A stretch of DNA of 64,000 bases from Phocoena phocoena (GCF_963924675.1 NC_089230.1:310001-374000), one strand, 5' to 3'. Shown: positions 23,261-34,344, counted from the stretch's first letter. Program-made: numbers and translations. The notes: generated from the letters alone by a model not told the origin.

Positions 23261-26200
23261 GCAAAACCAGTAAGGAAGAGAGTTAAGTCAATGCCTGCTG
23301 GGGAAGCGGCTGTAAGGCCAAGACCTTGCCCGGTGGTGGCTAGAGACCCACTGATCCATCTGGATAGGATCTGCACGCGGCCGGGCCTTTATCCGCCGAA
23401 GCAACGTGGTCCATCCAGAGGGGACTCCGAGACCTCGCCCACTTGCCTCCTCACTAAATTCCCCTCAGTCCATGTTTACCAGGTCTCTGTAGAGGAGGGA
23501 AAGGAAAGCAGCAGACAGACAGGGAGGGGGCGGGAGCGCCCTTCCCCTGGAGGAGGCTGGGAAGGGCCTATCCCAGGGGCTGAACCAACAGGTTTGAAGC
23601 CGTGCTTCCCGCGCCTCCGTCTCGCTCCCCATTATGACGGCCCAGGTGTTATCACGTGGAGACCAAACCTGTCGATGCAGGTCCTTAGCAGACGAGAGAC
23701 CCAGGCATGTGGGTTGGAAGTCATGGCTCCTAAAGGACATAAACTCTACCATCTAAACAAAGGCAGCAGAGGCCATCGGAGCCCAGGGTGCGGGCCCAGA
23801 CACCCACTGAGAGCCACGACGGGCTCACCTGAGTGCTGAGTCCACATGGCAGCAGGGGTGTCTACACCTCCACGTCCCACCTGAGGGATAGAGTCCACAC
23901 AACACTGTAGCATCTACACCTCTCGGCCTCTCCTCCCCCACGTGATGGCTTCAGGAGCAGGTCCTGGGTTTTGTTCTCCTTTATCCTCTGCTGATCTCTG
24001 TCTTAAGTCTCAGAGTGGCTCAAAGTCAGCTCTGTGCGTGTGGAGGGATGGGTGGATGGAGGTCTCCACTGGCAATTCTCACTGCTTCTGGCATCTGTGG
24101 AGCTTGGTGCTCACAGCCTGGAGCTGACGTGACTTCCAAACATCTCACCTGAACTGCAGGATGTCTGCTGCTTTGCACCTGCCACCCTAGTTCTTTCAGT
24201 AAGTACTGTCAACTTAGCTGAGACTTGTAGCTGGTCTGGGAGACAAGTCCTGTGATACCAGGAGACGAGAGTTCTTCTGACGCTCCTCCAGTCAGGGCAG
24301 CCGGGCCTCAGGGTCTGACCCTTGACAAGGGGAAACTTGACTGCTCTGGGTTCAGCCCACTTCCCCTTGCCCTGTTGTGCGGCCTGAGTGGGGCCCCTTC
24401 TCCACCTGCCTCAGTGTCTCCCCCGTGCACAGAGCTGGCTGACAACCCAGAGCGTTGCTCTTTTGGGCCTCACGGGCACCACCCGCCTGTCGAGTCTGAT
24501 CTTAGAGTTTGCTTTTCATTCCTGCCTCTCACCCGTCTATACTCCTTCCCTCATGTGCTTCAGTGACTCGGGAAGAAAGCTGTGGGCATTTTAGTTCTGC
24601 CCCAGATAAGCTGAAGTCCTATCTTTAGGAAAGCAGAGGTAACTGGTGTGTTTGGAGGCTACTCTTCTCCTGACTCATGAGCCACTGCCCCAGGGGCGAC
24701 CTGGGGTCAGACATTCCATCTTCCCGGGCAGCTCACGGGACTAGAGCAAAGCACCACATCTCCCCTGAGAAACGAATATGGCTGACTCGGGGCAGGGGCG
24801 GGCACAGAGCGGGTCTCTCTGCTACATCCTTCTCAGGTGAGGACAGAGTCTGAAGTACTGGGATCCAGGTTAATACGACTTCCCTCAAACAAAGGTAGGT
24901 CCTTGCCAAGAAAACCATGAATAACACAGGTTATTTTAGTGCTACACGTGTGTGATTCTATCATTAGGTGATGGGTCGCCTTTGTGATGAATAAACTCTT
25001 TGGGGCTCTAATTGGGGTGCTAAGTGATCCTGCTGCTCTAATCAGGGTGCCGAGAGGAGCCGTCCAGGCCGGTGGAGCCGCAGGGAAGGGCCAGGGACGG
25101 AGCGGGTGTGGGTAGGCGCCACGGCTCCTCCAAGTGCAGCAGGAACAGTTTGGCGGGTCCCTCTCTCCTAGAGGAGGGCAGAGACCCAGGAGGGGAGGGG
25201 CCCAGCCCTTGACGCCAGCTCTCCTTCTGCAAAGTGGCCTCTGTGGCTGGCGGGTCCCCCGCAGGGACGCTGTAGCAGCGGTGACACTGACAGCCGTGAG
25301 GGTTGCACGTGTGCCGTGCTCTGGGCTTTGCCCAGCACTGGACTGCATTCGGGTTCACCCTCAGGGTGACACTTCGCTTCCCAGGCAGCAAGGGCGGCAA
25401 ACCATGGTGCAGAGGGGTCTGAGCTGCAGTCAGCGGGGGCGGGGCCCGTCTCCTGTCCATGTGCCCGAAGCCCCATCTTCCTCATCTGCAAGGTGGGTCC
25501 ACACATCAGAGCCCACCATCCGTGCGATGGAGCAGACACTGGATGGCTGTGCGCCCGCCCCCTGCCCCCGAGAACTGGGTCACAGCCTCGCCACGGTTGT
25601 CAGGCGGGTCCTGAGAGGAGGGGGGCCTCCCACACAGACGCCCAGTGGCACTTTCCTGAGGACTCCAGTGCCGAGGAGACTCGAGTTTTTGTGGTCGGTG
25701 TGGACCAGCCTTGGAGACATGGTGCCCGCTCGACCGCGGTGCCAGCAGCCGTGCGACCCAGGCCTGCAGGCTCAGCCCTCGGTGGCGGGAGCTCCCGGGG
25801 CCCTGCCGTTTGCCTCTGGGCCGCCTCAGAGGTGGTGGCTTCCTAGGGGCTGGGGGCTTGGGGGAGGCATCACGCTGCCACCTCGCCTCAGGCTGTGTGT
25901 GCCAGGCGCTTTCCCAAGGAGCTCAGCACACACAGCCTCTGTGTTCAGGTTCCCAGTGAGGAAGGAAGAGGCCGGGGTGCAGCCGGGTGCCTTCGGGTAG
26001 ATTTGGGCCGTGCTCGGGGTGGGGCGAGGAGGCCGCCAGCTGCCTGGGGACCACCGTGCAGACACCCGGAGCCCCCCAGCGGGGCTGCCTGCGAGTGAGG
26101 CCTGCCCCAGGGGCTGGCGTGTTGCTCCAGGGGGCAGGCACGTCCAGGGGGTCCCAGGCTCTCCCCGGTGGTAAATGCCATCCTCAGCCGTCCGTCTGGG

Positions 26201-27184
26201 GAAGTGAGGGCACAGACCTTCCTGTTCGTCCTCCACAGCAGCTGGCGTGAGCTCAGGCCTCTCCTTCCTTCTACGGAACCGACTCTGGAGTTTACAGCAA
26301 GTGGGTTGGCAGCAGAGGGTACTGCAAACACGGGACTGGCTGGAGTCAAGCGTCTTCTGGCCCATCTCCGCGGGCCAGGCCCTGCTCTGGAGCCCAGCCA
26401 GCAAGCCCGCAGGGTGAGGGTGGGCACGCGTACGTGCATACACGTGTGTGAGCACACACGTGTGTCTGGGCGTGTGCATCTTGGTGTGCACGCATGCGCG
26501 TGCCCCTGTGAGCGTGTGTGTCTGCGATGTCCTGGTCAAGAGAGGCTCTGTGTGACGCCCAGGCTGAGGGTCTGGGCTGGGTGGCTGACCCCAGGCCTGC
26601 GGAAGGTCCTGCCCAGTCATGAACACGGACAGACAGCGAGAAGGGAGGTGGGAGCCCGAGTCCCACGTGACCTGCCTGGTCCCCCACACCCGGGCTTCCA
26701 GAAGCTCTTCACAGCCCCGTGAAGGCCGCCCGTGGAGCCGGAGCAGGAAGACAGCCGCGATTCCCGGCCCACGAGGGGCTGCGCCCCTGGTCCCCACCGC
26801 GGGACGGTGCTTCCGGTAACACACAGCGGGGTGTCTGGGAGGCACAGGGCGTCCCATGTGACCCCTCCCACCGTCCTGTGAGCAGCGGAACCCAGAGGCT
26901 GGCCCAGTCTCTCAGGGTCAAGTTTGCAAACCTCGTTATCTTGACCCCTTTGGGTCGCTGGTGCCAGGAGAGGGCCCCGGGCTCTCCCCTGGTGACTCTG
27001 ACCCCACGGGTCAGAAGGGCACGGCACTGTCCTCAAGGCTGACCCCACTGCAAATCACTCCGTGCAGTCGGCACAAGGAGATGAAACTCCGGACGTGACG
27101 CTGGAAACCCACTCGTCGCGTTTCTCGTTCACAAACCCTCCTTTACAATTCCTCCCTCAGATTCTGAACTCCTTGGAGTGGGAC
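23261..27184. other. GC-rich stretch, no gene supported
   Basis: Includes the longest non-tandem frame of the window, 343 codons on the minus strand at 25826-26857. It overlaps a 288-codon plus frame at 25134-26000 and others. Both are low-complexity Pro, Arg, Ala and Gly-rich and match nothing I recognise, so I treat them as chance. A 30-bp imperfect duplication lies at 25005-25050 and an alternating purine-pyrimidine tract at 26405-26525. A weak L2 or MIR-like patch (gtgccaggcgctttcccaag) lies near 25900. Confidence 0.45.
26405..26525. repeat. Degenerate (GT/AC)n, Z-DNA-prone tract
   Basis: About 120 bases of mostly alternating purine-pyrimidine sequence, such as gcacgcgtacgtgcatacac, acacacgtgtgtctgggcgt and gcacgcatgcgcgtgcc. 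Mixed CG, CA and TG steps favour left-handed DNA in vitro. It also explains the His/Thr-rich minus frame that crosses it. Confidence 0.6.
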
Positions 27185-27500
27185 TGAACTAGTGAGCCAT
27201 TGCCGCTCTAACAGATTAGCACAGATTCATCCACTTACCGTCCTCTGGGATAGAATTCTAACGTGGGTCTCACTGGGCTAAAATCAAGGAGTCAGAGGGC
27301 CGGTTCCCTCTGGAGTCTCGGAGGAGAGTCCATACTTCCTCCTGGGCCTCGTATCCAGCTTCTGGGGGCACCGTGCTCCTGGGCTCCTGGCCCCTTCCTC
27401 CGTCTTCGGAGCCAGCAGCATCGGGGTCTCCGGGTTTCTTCGTCTCAGGTCAGCTGATTAGCAACGTAAATCCCCCCTTTCCAGGGAACAGGACACACAG
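27185..27500 (-). mobile_element. MLT1-type LTR (ERVL-MaLR), reversed
   Basis: Read on the plus strand it carries acgtgggtctcactgggcta, ggctaaaatcaaggagtcag, ctcctggccccttcctccgt and aggtcagctgattagcaacg. These are the reversed MLT1 landmarks in the expected order. It is a solitary LTR without viral coding sequence. Confidence 0.7.
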
Positions 27501-27959
27501 GTTCCAGAGCTTGGGATGTGGCCACCTTGGAAAGCCATGTGGAAGTGTGGAACCTCGGGGGTCATCTCCCAACAGGAGGGAGAAACTTCCGAGCGAGACC
27601 CGACGTGGGTGCAGGCCCCTTGCTCCATGTGCCCGGCGGAGCTGGGCTCCCACGAGGAGACAGGAGCACCTCCTGGGGGGCCACCGCTGGGCTGCTGGTG
27701 GTTTGGCCCTTATTTGTGGAAACGGGGTGCCTGTCGTGCGTGTGTGTGGATCCCCCCAGAAGGGACAGAGGGGCCAGCGGGGCTCCCGTCGTGTTCCAGT
27801 CCTGTCTCGGGAGTGGCAGCCTCAGCCAGCAGGACTGCTTCACATCTCTGCCTGAGTTGGGGCTCCGAGCCCCCGGTCCCACAGGTGGCACCAGCCTTCT
27901 CATCCTTCTCCAGGCCAGCCCCTCATCGCTCCTTCCTCACCCACCTACGGCAGCTTTGA
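27501..27959. other. No gene supported
   Basis: Overlapping plus and minus frames of 110-160 codons with no recognised domain. The left edge may contain LTR remnants. Confidence 0.4.
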
Positions 27960-28345
27960 GCTGAGGAATGCTGTTACAGAAATGAAAATATGTAAAGGGA
28001 GAGGACATCTAATGCCGCCCTTCTGGTGGAGCAGATTCAGGCTTAAGACAGCTGGTGCCGCAGCATTTGTGGCCTCGCGTTCCGAAGTCAGGATGCCTTG
28101 CAAGTGGATATGCAGGCAGCAGGCTCAATTAGGGGTCCTAAAAAAGGAATCTTTGTGCTGACCCGATCTTTCTGTTGCCTGGAGAAGCACATTTTATGAC
28201 CATGCCAGAAATACGAATACATGTATATGTATGTACAGAGATGTACATGTACCAAATTATATGTGCAATACTCACGGAACACAGTTATAATTGTTAGGTT
28301 CATAAAAAAATAGAGATCAGGCCAAAATATGATTTAGTGCAGAAT
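27960..28345. promoter_or_regulatory. Possible conserved non-coding island
   Basis: An AT-rich block in GC-rich flanks, with ggctcaattaggggtcctaa, a cluster of near-palindromic ATGTA words (acatgtatatgtatgtacag; agatgtacatgtaccaaatt) and cagttataattgttaggttc. It is not a repeat I recognise. It ends where the MIR begins. Confidence 0.25.
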
Positions 28346-28394
28346 GAAATGACTGAAGAGAGGGTCAAGCCTCACAGGTATTTGGGGAGATGCT

Positions 28395-28615
28395 ACAGCC
28401 TCGGCGTGGGGAGCATGGGCTCAGGGTCAAGGGGAACTGGAGCTCGAATCTGGCTGGACCATTGACCGCTGAGTGGCCTCACGGGAGTCCCTGCACTCCT
28501 GGGCCTCGGGGTTCACATCTGTGATTAGGGCTAACAGTAGTGCTCTCAGGCTTGCGCCGAGGCTTCTGTATCTAAAGGACTCACTATGGTGCCCGGCACG
28601 CGGACGCACCCAAGC
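28395..28615 (+). mobile_element. MIR SINE
   Basis: Follows the MIR consensus in order: gctcgaatctggctggacca (B-box side), gctgagtggcctcacgggag, cctgggcctcggggttcaca, tctgtgattagggctaacag, then actcactatggtgcccggca. MIR is an old tRNA-derived SINE shared by all mammals; this copy is diverged and inert. Confidence 0.7.
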
Positions 28616-31039
28616 CTAAGATTATCCCACCCGCAGCGGCCGTCATTTCTCGGGTGCGCACGACGTGCCAGGCTGTGCGGACGCGCGGTCTGCTCGGCCA
28701 GGGATGCTCAGCCCGGCTGCAGCCTGGAACCGCTGAGCAATGTTCAAAATCCCGGTACCCAGGCCTGCACCCCAGCCTTGGAGCCCAACCGGGCCCCCAC
28801 CTGTGTGATGAGGCCAGACGGGGGGCTGCTCGATTAGACAAACGAGAGGACAGGGCCCAGGTGACCACATGCTGCCTTCCACACGTGAGGCCGGGCTTCC
28901 GGGTCCTGCTGGCCCGGTGACCAGCCTGTCCTGGTTTTTCTGTGGTTTTGCTTCTCCAGCAGGAGCAGGGGCCGCTGGCTGAGAGGACCCTTGGTCACCT
29001 TCCCCAGGACGGGTTTCCAGGGTCCCTCCGGAGCTGCTGCCCATTGGGGTCCTTACCTCTGGGCACCTGCCAGGGTATCTGTGGGTCCGGGTCTCAGATC
29101 CCAGTCGAGCAGAGCCTTGAGCTCCCTCAGAAGCCCTCAGTGTAATGCCTTTAACTGATTTGCTGCTGGTACCGACCTGGCACCTCCGTCATCAGCCCCG
29201 GGGGCCCGGCCACGAGTCCTCCGACGGGACAGGTGGTGGGGTGGGGCGCTGAGGAAGGGGAATGGATGTTGCCCTCAGCCCACCTGGGCTGGTGGCGACT
29301 CAGCCCCGTGTGGCCGGTTTCCACCGAAGACAAGGAGACGAAGGTTTTCGCCCGCCGGCTACACGACAGCTTGGGAGCCTCAGGTGACAGGTGCCTGGAC
29401 ATAAAAGATGTTTCTGCAGAGTGTGTGTTACACACACACGAGGTACTGTTCCAGGCACAGAGCCCTCATTTGAAAACCGCTTCTCCTGGGAGGTTTCCCG
29501 CGTGTTTGGGAATCTTGCCGAGCTTGGCTCCTTCGCGTCACCGCGTCCTCAGTGAGGAGAGCGTCCTCCCCACGCCACCTGCTCGGGCTGAGCTCGCACG
29601 TGCTGGGCCTGTGGACCCGCTCCTCCCACCGCAACCCCTGCTCCGGTAAAGCCCGCGTCGACACTGACCAGAGCGCAGTGTGACTGAGTGACCCTGGGTA
29701 CACCAGGCTCTGAAATCTGTCAGTTTGGGGAATTAGTCTGTGGAAGAATGAGCCGGAGGCAGGGGTCAGGCGGCAGGAGGCCGGCTCCCCACGGGGGGCT
29801 AACGAGACCCACGCTGGCGACTCCCGGCCCTTCCTGGCCAGGCCGACGGCCGCCTCCTCCTCTCGAGACTGTCCTCTCGCTGCGAGGGGACGGGAGGCGT
29901 CCTTGCCTGGTGGCAATGCTCCCCGCTCTAACCAGCGGATCTCACCTCCACCTGAGCCGGGATGCTGGGGGGGCGACCAGCAGAATGGTCCCCGGCTTAG
30001 GTTCTTTCTGGAAAATCCCTGTCCAAACACAAAAACCGCTCCTGGAGGACGGCGGGCATGCGACCCCGGGAGAGTGGGTCTGAGTCCACACAGCCTGCCC
30101 CTGGGGGCCGCCCTGAACAGCACACCCTCACTTGTCCCTCAGCACAGGGTCCAGCTGGAACCTCGGCCTGGGGGCCTGGGGGCAGGAACCTGGAGAGGAT
30201 TTGGCTGTGGCTCAAATAGTTGTTCTGGGCCTGGAAGGACAGGTGGCAGCTGGGGGATGGCATAGCGGTCCTCACTTAAGACCAGAGGACTTCTGCTTCC
30301 TGAAGACGCTTCTTCTTTGGACGTTGACGGATACTCAACTCAGCATCTGGCGTGGAACGTGCTGTAGACAGGAGAACTTTTTAAAAAGGCTGCTAGGTTT
30401 GGTCTGCCAGTTGGCGGGACCCAGAGGGGTGTGTGGGCGGTGAGGGTGGCAACTTGCTCCTGGCGCGCCCTCCCGGTGGAAGCACCCTGAGGTGCATCCC
30501 TCAGGACCGCCGTCAGCACCTGGGAGGTACCGACAAGCTGCTGCACCCGCGTGGGAGCTACACGTGGATGGGCTTATTATTTCAAGCGTTTAATTCTATA
30601 CAACAATGTACGATGTGTACACCGCACAATACATTATTATACAAAGGTTTAAGTTGAAAATGTCTTCAGCTTAAAAAAAAAAAAACGCAAATAAAGTAAA
30701 TGTCCAGAATCTGTAATTCTCTTTAAGGGCTCTGGAAAGCTAGGGCTTCTGGTTTATTTTTCAGTCTTAGGGAAACGGCGTCGTCTTGGGACTCGACTTT
30801 GACTGCCTATCACCACGCAGTGGATGTAACTTGCGCTTCTCAGCCTGAGTTTGTGACCCAGTTGGGTGCCGCTCTTCCTGGGTGCCCGCTGAGCATCGCC
30901 AGGGCAGGCCTGGCCTCGTCCCAGGCTGGCCTTCCTGTGGCAGGACCTCCAGCTGGCCTGCGGAGCCTGTGGCCGTCTCGAGCTGCTTGTATGCAACTGG
31001 AAGCAGCGTGCTTGGTCCCAAACCTGTCTAGGACCGCTT
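28616..31039. other. GC-rich stretch, no gene supported
   Basis: Frames up to 231 codons occur on both strands without a recognised domain. An AT-rich patch at 30570-30720 contains A13 near 30673 and a nearby aataaag; it could be the tail of a decayed retroposed sequence, but no body could be named. Confidence 0.4.
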
Positions 31040-31300
31040 TACTGCACTGATGAGATTTACTTACTGGGAAGCAAAATGATGGAGGCTGAGTGAAAAGAGA
31101 GGGAATTGATGTTTTATGAAAATTGGGCCTATTGCTTTCGAAAGACTTGTAAAGTTGAGTAGCACAAATATTGCTTCCAATTTGGCCCTGAGGGAGACCA
31201 GCCACCGTTAAAAGATCGAGGAGAAAATTGTAGAAACATAGATGCTTTTGCACCCCGTAGCTTTATATTTACCTTACAATCATTGCTTCACTTTAAAGAA
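31040..31300. promoter_or_regulatory. Possible conserved non-coding island
   Basis: Unique-looking sequence with gagggaattgatgttttatg, caaatattgcttccaatttg and ccgttaaaagatcgaggaga. It sits 5' of an AATAAA at about 31482, so a decayed or real 3' UTR is an alternative. No coding evidence. Confidence 0.22.
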
Positions 31301-32029
31301 GCACAAAGTTCGTGGAAATTCATGGGTGAAGCAAGAAACATGCCGGAAGCACAGGCCATGGACGCACCCCTGCAGAAAGGACCTCGTCAGCCTCCAGACG
31401 TGGAGTCTCAGGACCGTGTGTGACAGTCATACACTGACCCCACCTCCCGTTTGACGCTATGCCTGCCTCCCAGGCTGCACAAAATAAAGGGCCTCGTGTG
31501 GCTGGATTGACTGAGTGGATTCCCGTTTCCCCCCTACTTTCTCATGTCCAGATGGGGGTGAAGTGAAACCCCGGCTTTCAAGGGCTGCCTGGGCAATAGC
31601 ATCTTAGCCTGAGGGCCACAGTTTAGGGGGGGAAACCGATCCTCCTGCTCCCAGGACCCACCGGGAGTCACCACTCCATCTCACCAGACAGCAAGAAAGT
31701 GCCGGATCACATGTCCCCCAGCAGCCCCGCGACCAGGAGGCACCTGAATTCCTCACTCCCCGCTCCCTGATGGAACCGTCACCGGGCATCCCCAACAGTG
31801 TGGCTGCTTTGGGAGGCTGGGAGCAGCGAGTCCTGGGTCAGCAGCATCTGACAGTGGCCTGCTGGCAGGACGCTCACAAGACAGCAAAACTGATGGCGGG
31901 TGTGCACCTGCTTCAGGGGAGGCTGGCGGCAATTACGGCGGCGGGGTCCGCAGCAGTCCCTGGCTCCGAGTCTGCGGGCAGCGGGCGGTGATGGATGTCG
32001 GCCGCGCTCCTTCCATTCCAAGCAAACGG
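31301..32029. other. No gene supported; isolated AATAAA site
   Basis: An AATAAA at about 31482-31487 (gcacaaaataaagggcctcg) is followed by a GT-rich stretch (gtgtggctggattgactgag), the layout of a polyadenylation site. No open frame upstream supports a gene on this strand. Confidence 0.3.
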
Positions 32030-32100
32030 GTGTCTGGAGAACACATGGCTCGGGCCCTATAATCAATCATCCGTTTAATCAATTAGGAGCTTGCACTAGG
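32030..32100. promoter_or_regulatory. Possible PBX/HOX-like site cluster
   Basis: The stretch ctataatcaatcatccgttt followed by aatcaattaggagcttg contains ATCAATCA and TAATCAATTA, PBX/HOX-type and homeodomain cores within 30 bases, in otherwise GC-rich DNA. Regulatory use is inference. Confidence 0.25.
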
Positions 32101-32540
32101 GGAGCAGGGTTGGCGAGGCGGGGGCGTGGATGGTGGGGGCAGTGCCATGGGCCTGGACACTGGGCTTCCCAATTAAAGAGCAGGTGACGAAGCAGGCAGT
32201 ACAGCCGGCCCGTCACCGCGGAGGTCTTTGCTGCCGTGAGGAGAGGAGGTCCAGAGCGTGGGCCCTGCTGGCATGACGCACTGGGCTAGAGCAGGGTTAG
32301 CGGGAGGACAGGCTTCTGGGAGACTCGTGTTCTAGTTACACGCCCCATCCCCCTCCAGTAGAATTTCCGGAGGCTATTCCCAAACAGTCATTCTGTTACG
32401 GGGTTTTCTGGGCATCCACTCAGGTAAAGCTCCACAGAACAGTTTCGGGGAATCACTCACGTCCTCACTGCTTTTGTTGCGAAGACGTGGAGCACGAGTT
32501 TAATTTTGAAAACAATCCTTTGCCTTTGTAATCAAGACGG
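32101..32540. other. No gene supported
   Basis: Single-copy-looking DNA between the AT-rich island and the minisatellite; no recognised repeat. Confidence 0.4.
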
Positions 32541-33300
32541 CCCTGCAGCGTCCCCGCCCTTCCGGCGTCCGCCTGCCCTGCAGCGTCCGCCTGCCCTTCC
32601 GGCGTCCACCTGCCCTTCCGGCGTCCGCCTGCCCTTCCGGCGTCCGCCTGCCCTGCGGCGTCCGCCTGCCCTTCCGGCGTCCACCTGCCCTGCGGCGTCC
32701 GCCTGCCCTTCCGGCGTCCACCTGCCCTGCGGCGTCCGCCTGCCCTTCCGGCGTCCGCCTGCCCTTCCGGCGTCCGCCTGCCCTTCCGGCGTCCGCCTGC
32801 CCTGCAGCGTCCGCCTGCCCTTCCGGCGTCCACCTGCCCTTCCGGCGTCCGCCTGCCCTGCGGCGTCCGCCTGCCCTTCCGGCGTCCGCCTGCCCTTCCG
32901 GCGTCCGCCTGCCCTGCGGCGTCCGCCTGCCCTTCCGGCGTCCACCTGCCCTTCCGGCGTCCGCCTGCCCTTCCGGCGTCCGCCTGCCCTGCAGCGTCCG
33001 CCTGCCCTTCCGGCGTCCACCTGCCCTTCCGGCGTCCGCCTGCCCTGCGGCGTCCGCCTGCCCTTCCGGCGTCCGCCTGCCCTGCAGCGTCCGCCTGCCC
33101 TTCTGGCGTCCGCCTGCCCTTCCGGCGTCCACCTGCCCTTCCGGCGTCCGCCTGCCCTGCGGCGTCCGCCTGCCCTTCCGGCGTCCACCTGCCCTTCCGG
33201 CGTCCACCTGCCCTGCGGCGTCCGCCTGCCCTGCAGCGTCCGCCTGCCCTTCCGGCGTCCGCCTGCCCTTCCAGCATCTGTCTGCCCTTCCAGCGTCTGT
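32541..33300 (+). repeat. GC-rich 19/20-bp minisatellite, about 760 bp
   Basis: Roughly 39 tandem units of two lengths are interleaved: a 20-bp unit CTTCCGGCGTCCGCCTGCCC and a 19-bp unit CTGCGGCGTCCGCCTGCCC. Variants replace CG with CA at two places (GTCCACC for GTCCGCC, TGCAGCG for TGCGGCG). The right edge decays into ttccagcatctgtctgccct and ctgtctgtctgtgctgtgct. Three minus frames (293-326 codons) and one plus frame (306 codons) stay open across it only because no unit contains a stop in those frames; they are not genes. Confidence 0.96.
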
Positions 33301-33684
33301 CTGTCTGTGCTGTGCTGGAAGCTGCATCCCTGTTGCCAGACCACCGGTAGCCGGGCAACCTTGAGTGAATGCCTTGTCCTTGCCCAGCAAAGCCCCACGT
33401 GTAACCTCCACATTCTTAGAGGTTAATGTGCGTTGCAAGTGCCAGATGCAGATACAAATGCAGACTACCGTCACTGACAATTAGTCCATTTCACATGTGA
33501 AAAAACGTAAACACACTTTTCACAGACTCTGATCTATGTGTCTCAGAACTTCAGTCGGTGCAAAGCCTTTTCATTTTTTAAGCCATTTCCCTTCCTCTCG
33601 GAGGGGCCCGACGCTGCTCCTCCTGGGGTTCGCTTCGCCCACTTTCTGGAGGCTCCAGGGGGGGACTCACATCCATCGAAGGGT
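33301..33684. other. No gene supported
   Basis: Flank of the minisatellite. Contains agatgcagatacaaatgcag (a short ATGCAGA/ATGCAGA repetition) near 33445. No recognised repeat. Confidence 0.35.
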
Positions 33685-33935
33685 CGTTTCCAGCTTCTCG
33701 AGGCACCCGCTTTCCTCAGCCCGTGGGCCTTCCTGTGCCTCCGAAGCCAGCACTGGAGGACTGAGTCCTTCCCCCTCACATCGCTGACCTCCCCTGCTGC
33801 TGCCTCTTCCACATTTAAGGACCCTGTGATCACACTGGGCCACCGGAGAGCCCAGGACTCTGTCCACCTCAGGGTCGCTGGACCAGCACCCTGAATTCCA
33901 CATTCCCGGGTTCCAGGGGTCAGGACACGGATGTC
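33685..33935 (-). mobile_element. MLT1-type LTR (ERVL-MaLR), reversed
   Basis: Landmarks are ttccagcttctcgaggcacc, gcctccgaagccagcactgg, tgctgcctcttccacattta and aggaccctgtgatcacactg, the reversed MLT1 order. Solitary LTR without coding sequence. Confidence 0.65.
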
Positions 33936-34344
33936 TAGGGACATTCATCTGTGGCCCGGGAGGACGGCTCAAGGGACAGCCTTCAGCAGGCCGTCGGGGC
34001 CCTGAAGCTTCTGCACGGTGGCTGTAATCAGCTCCTTTCACTCGCTCAGAGGGGCCGCATGGGTGTCCTGCTTTCCAGCCTGTGCAAGGACGTGGACGTC
34101 TGGTAAGATGGCTTTGGGGATGGCCAGGTGAGCCTGCACGGGGTGTCCAGGTCTGTGGTCACCCAGCAATGCCACTGGGTAGATCTTTGGTCTGGTCTGG
34201 GCCTCGATGCAAAGGTTCCTTCAGCGTAGCTCCCAAGCAGCTGAACGACCAGTGAAGCCTATGAGAGGCAGAGGCAAGTAGCCTGTCATCCAGTGGGGAG
34301 CGTGGGACTAACGGAGAATCTGACTCAGTACAGACGGTCTTTGT
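33936..34344. other. No gene supported
   Basis: Unassigned sequence between two LTR pieces of opposite orientation. Confidence 0.35.

Noticed and set aside
25134..26000. 288-codon plus frame
   Set aside because: No recognised domain; composition is that of GC-rich non-coding DNA and it overlaps several other open frames.
25826..26857. 343-codon minus frame
   Set aside because: Low-complexity Pro/Arg/His content, crosses a GT/AC tract, overlaps open plus frames and has no recognised domain; likely chance in GC-rich DNA.
30570..30720. Processed pseudogene tail (A13 and aataaag)
   Set aside because: No recognisable mRNA body upstream and the poly(A) precedes rather than follows the aataaag.
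32541..33300. CRISPR-like array with 20-bp repeats
   Set aside because: Units are directly adjacent, with no spacers.
32465..33480. Four overlapping frames of 293-326 codons (three minus, one plus) with RRKGRRTPEGQADAG-type repeats
   Set aside because: All come from the stop-free 19/20-bp minisatellite. Four long frames open over the same bases cannot all be genes and none has non-repeat content.
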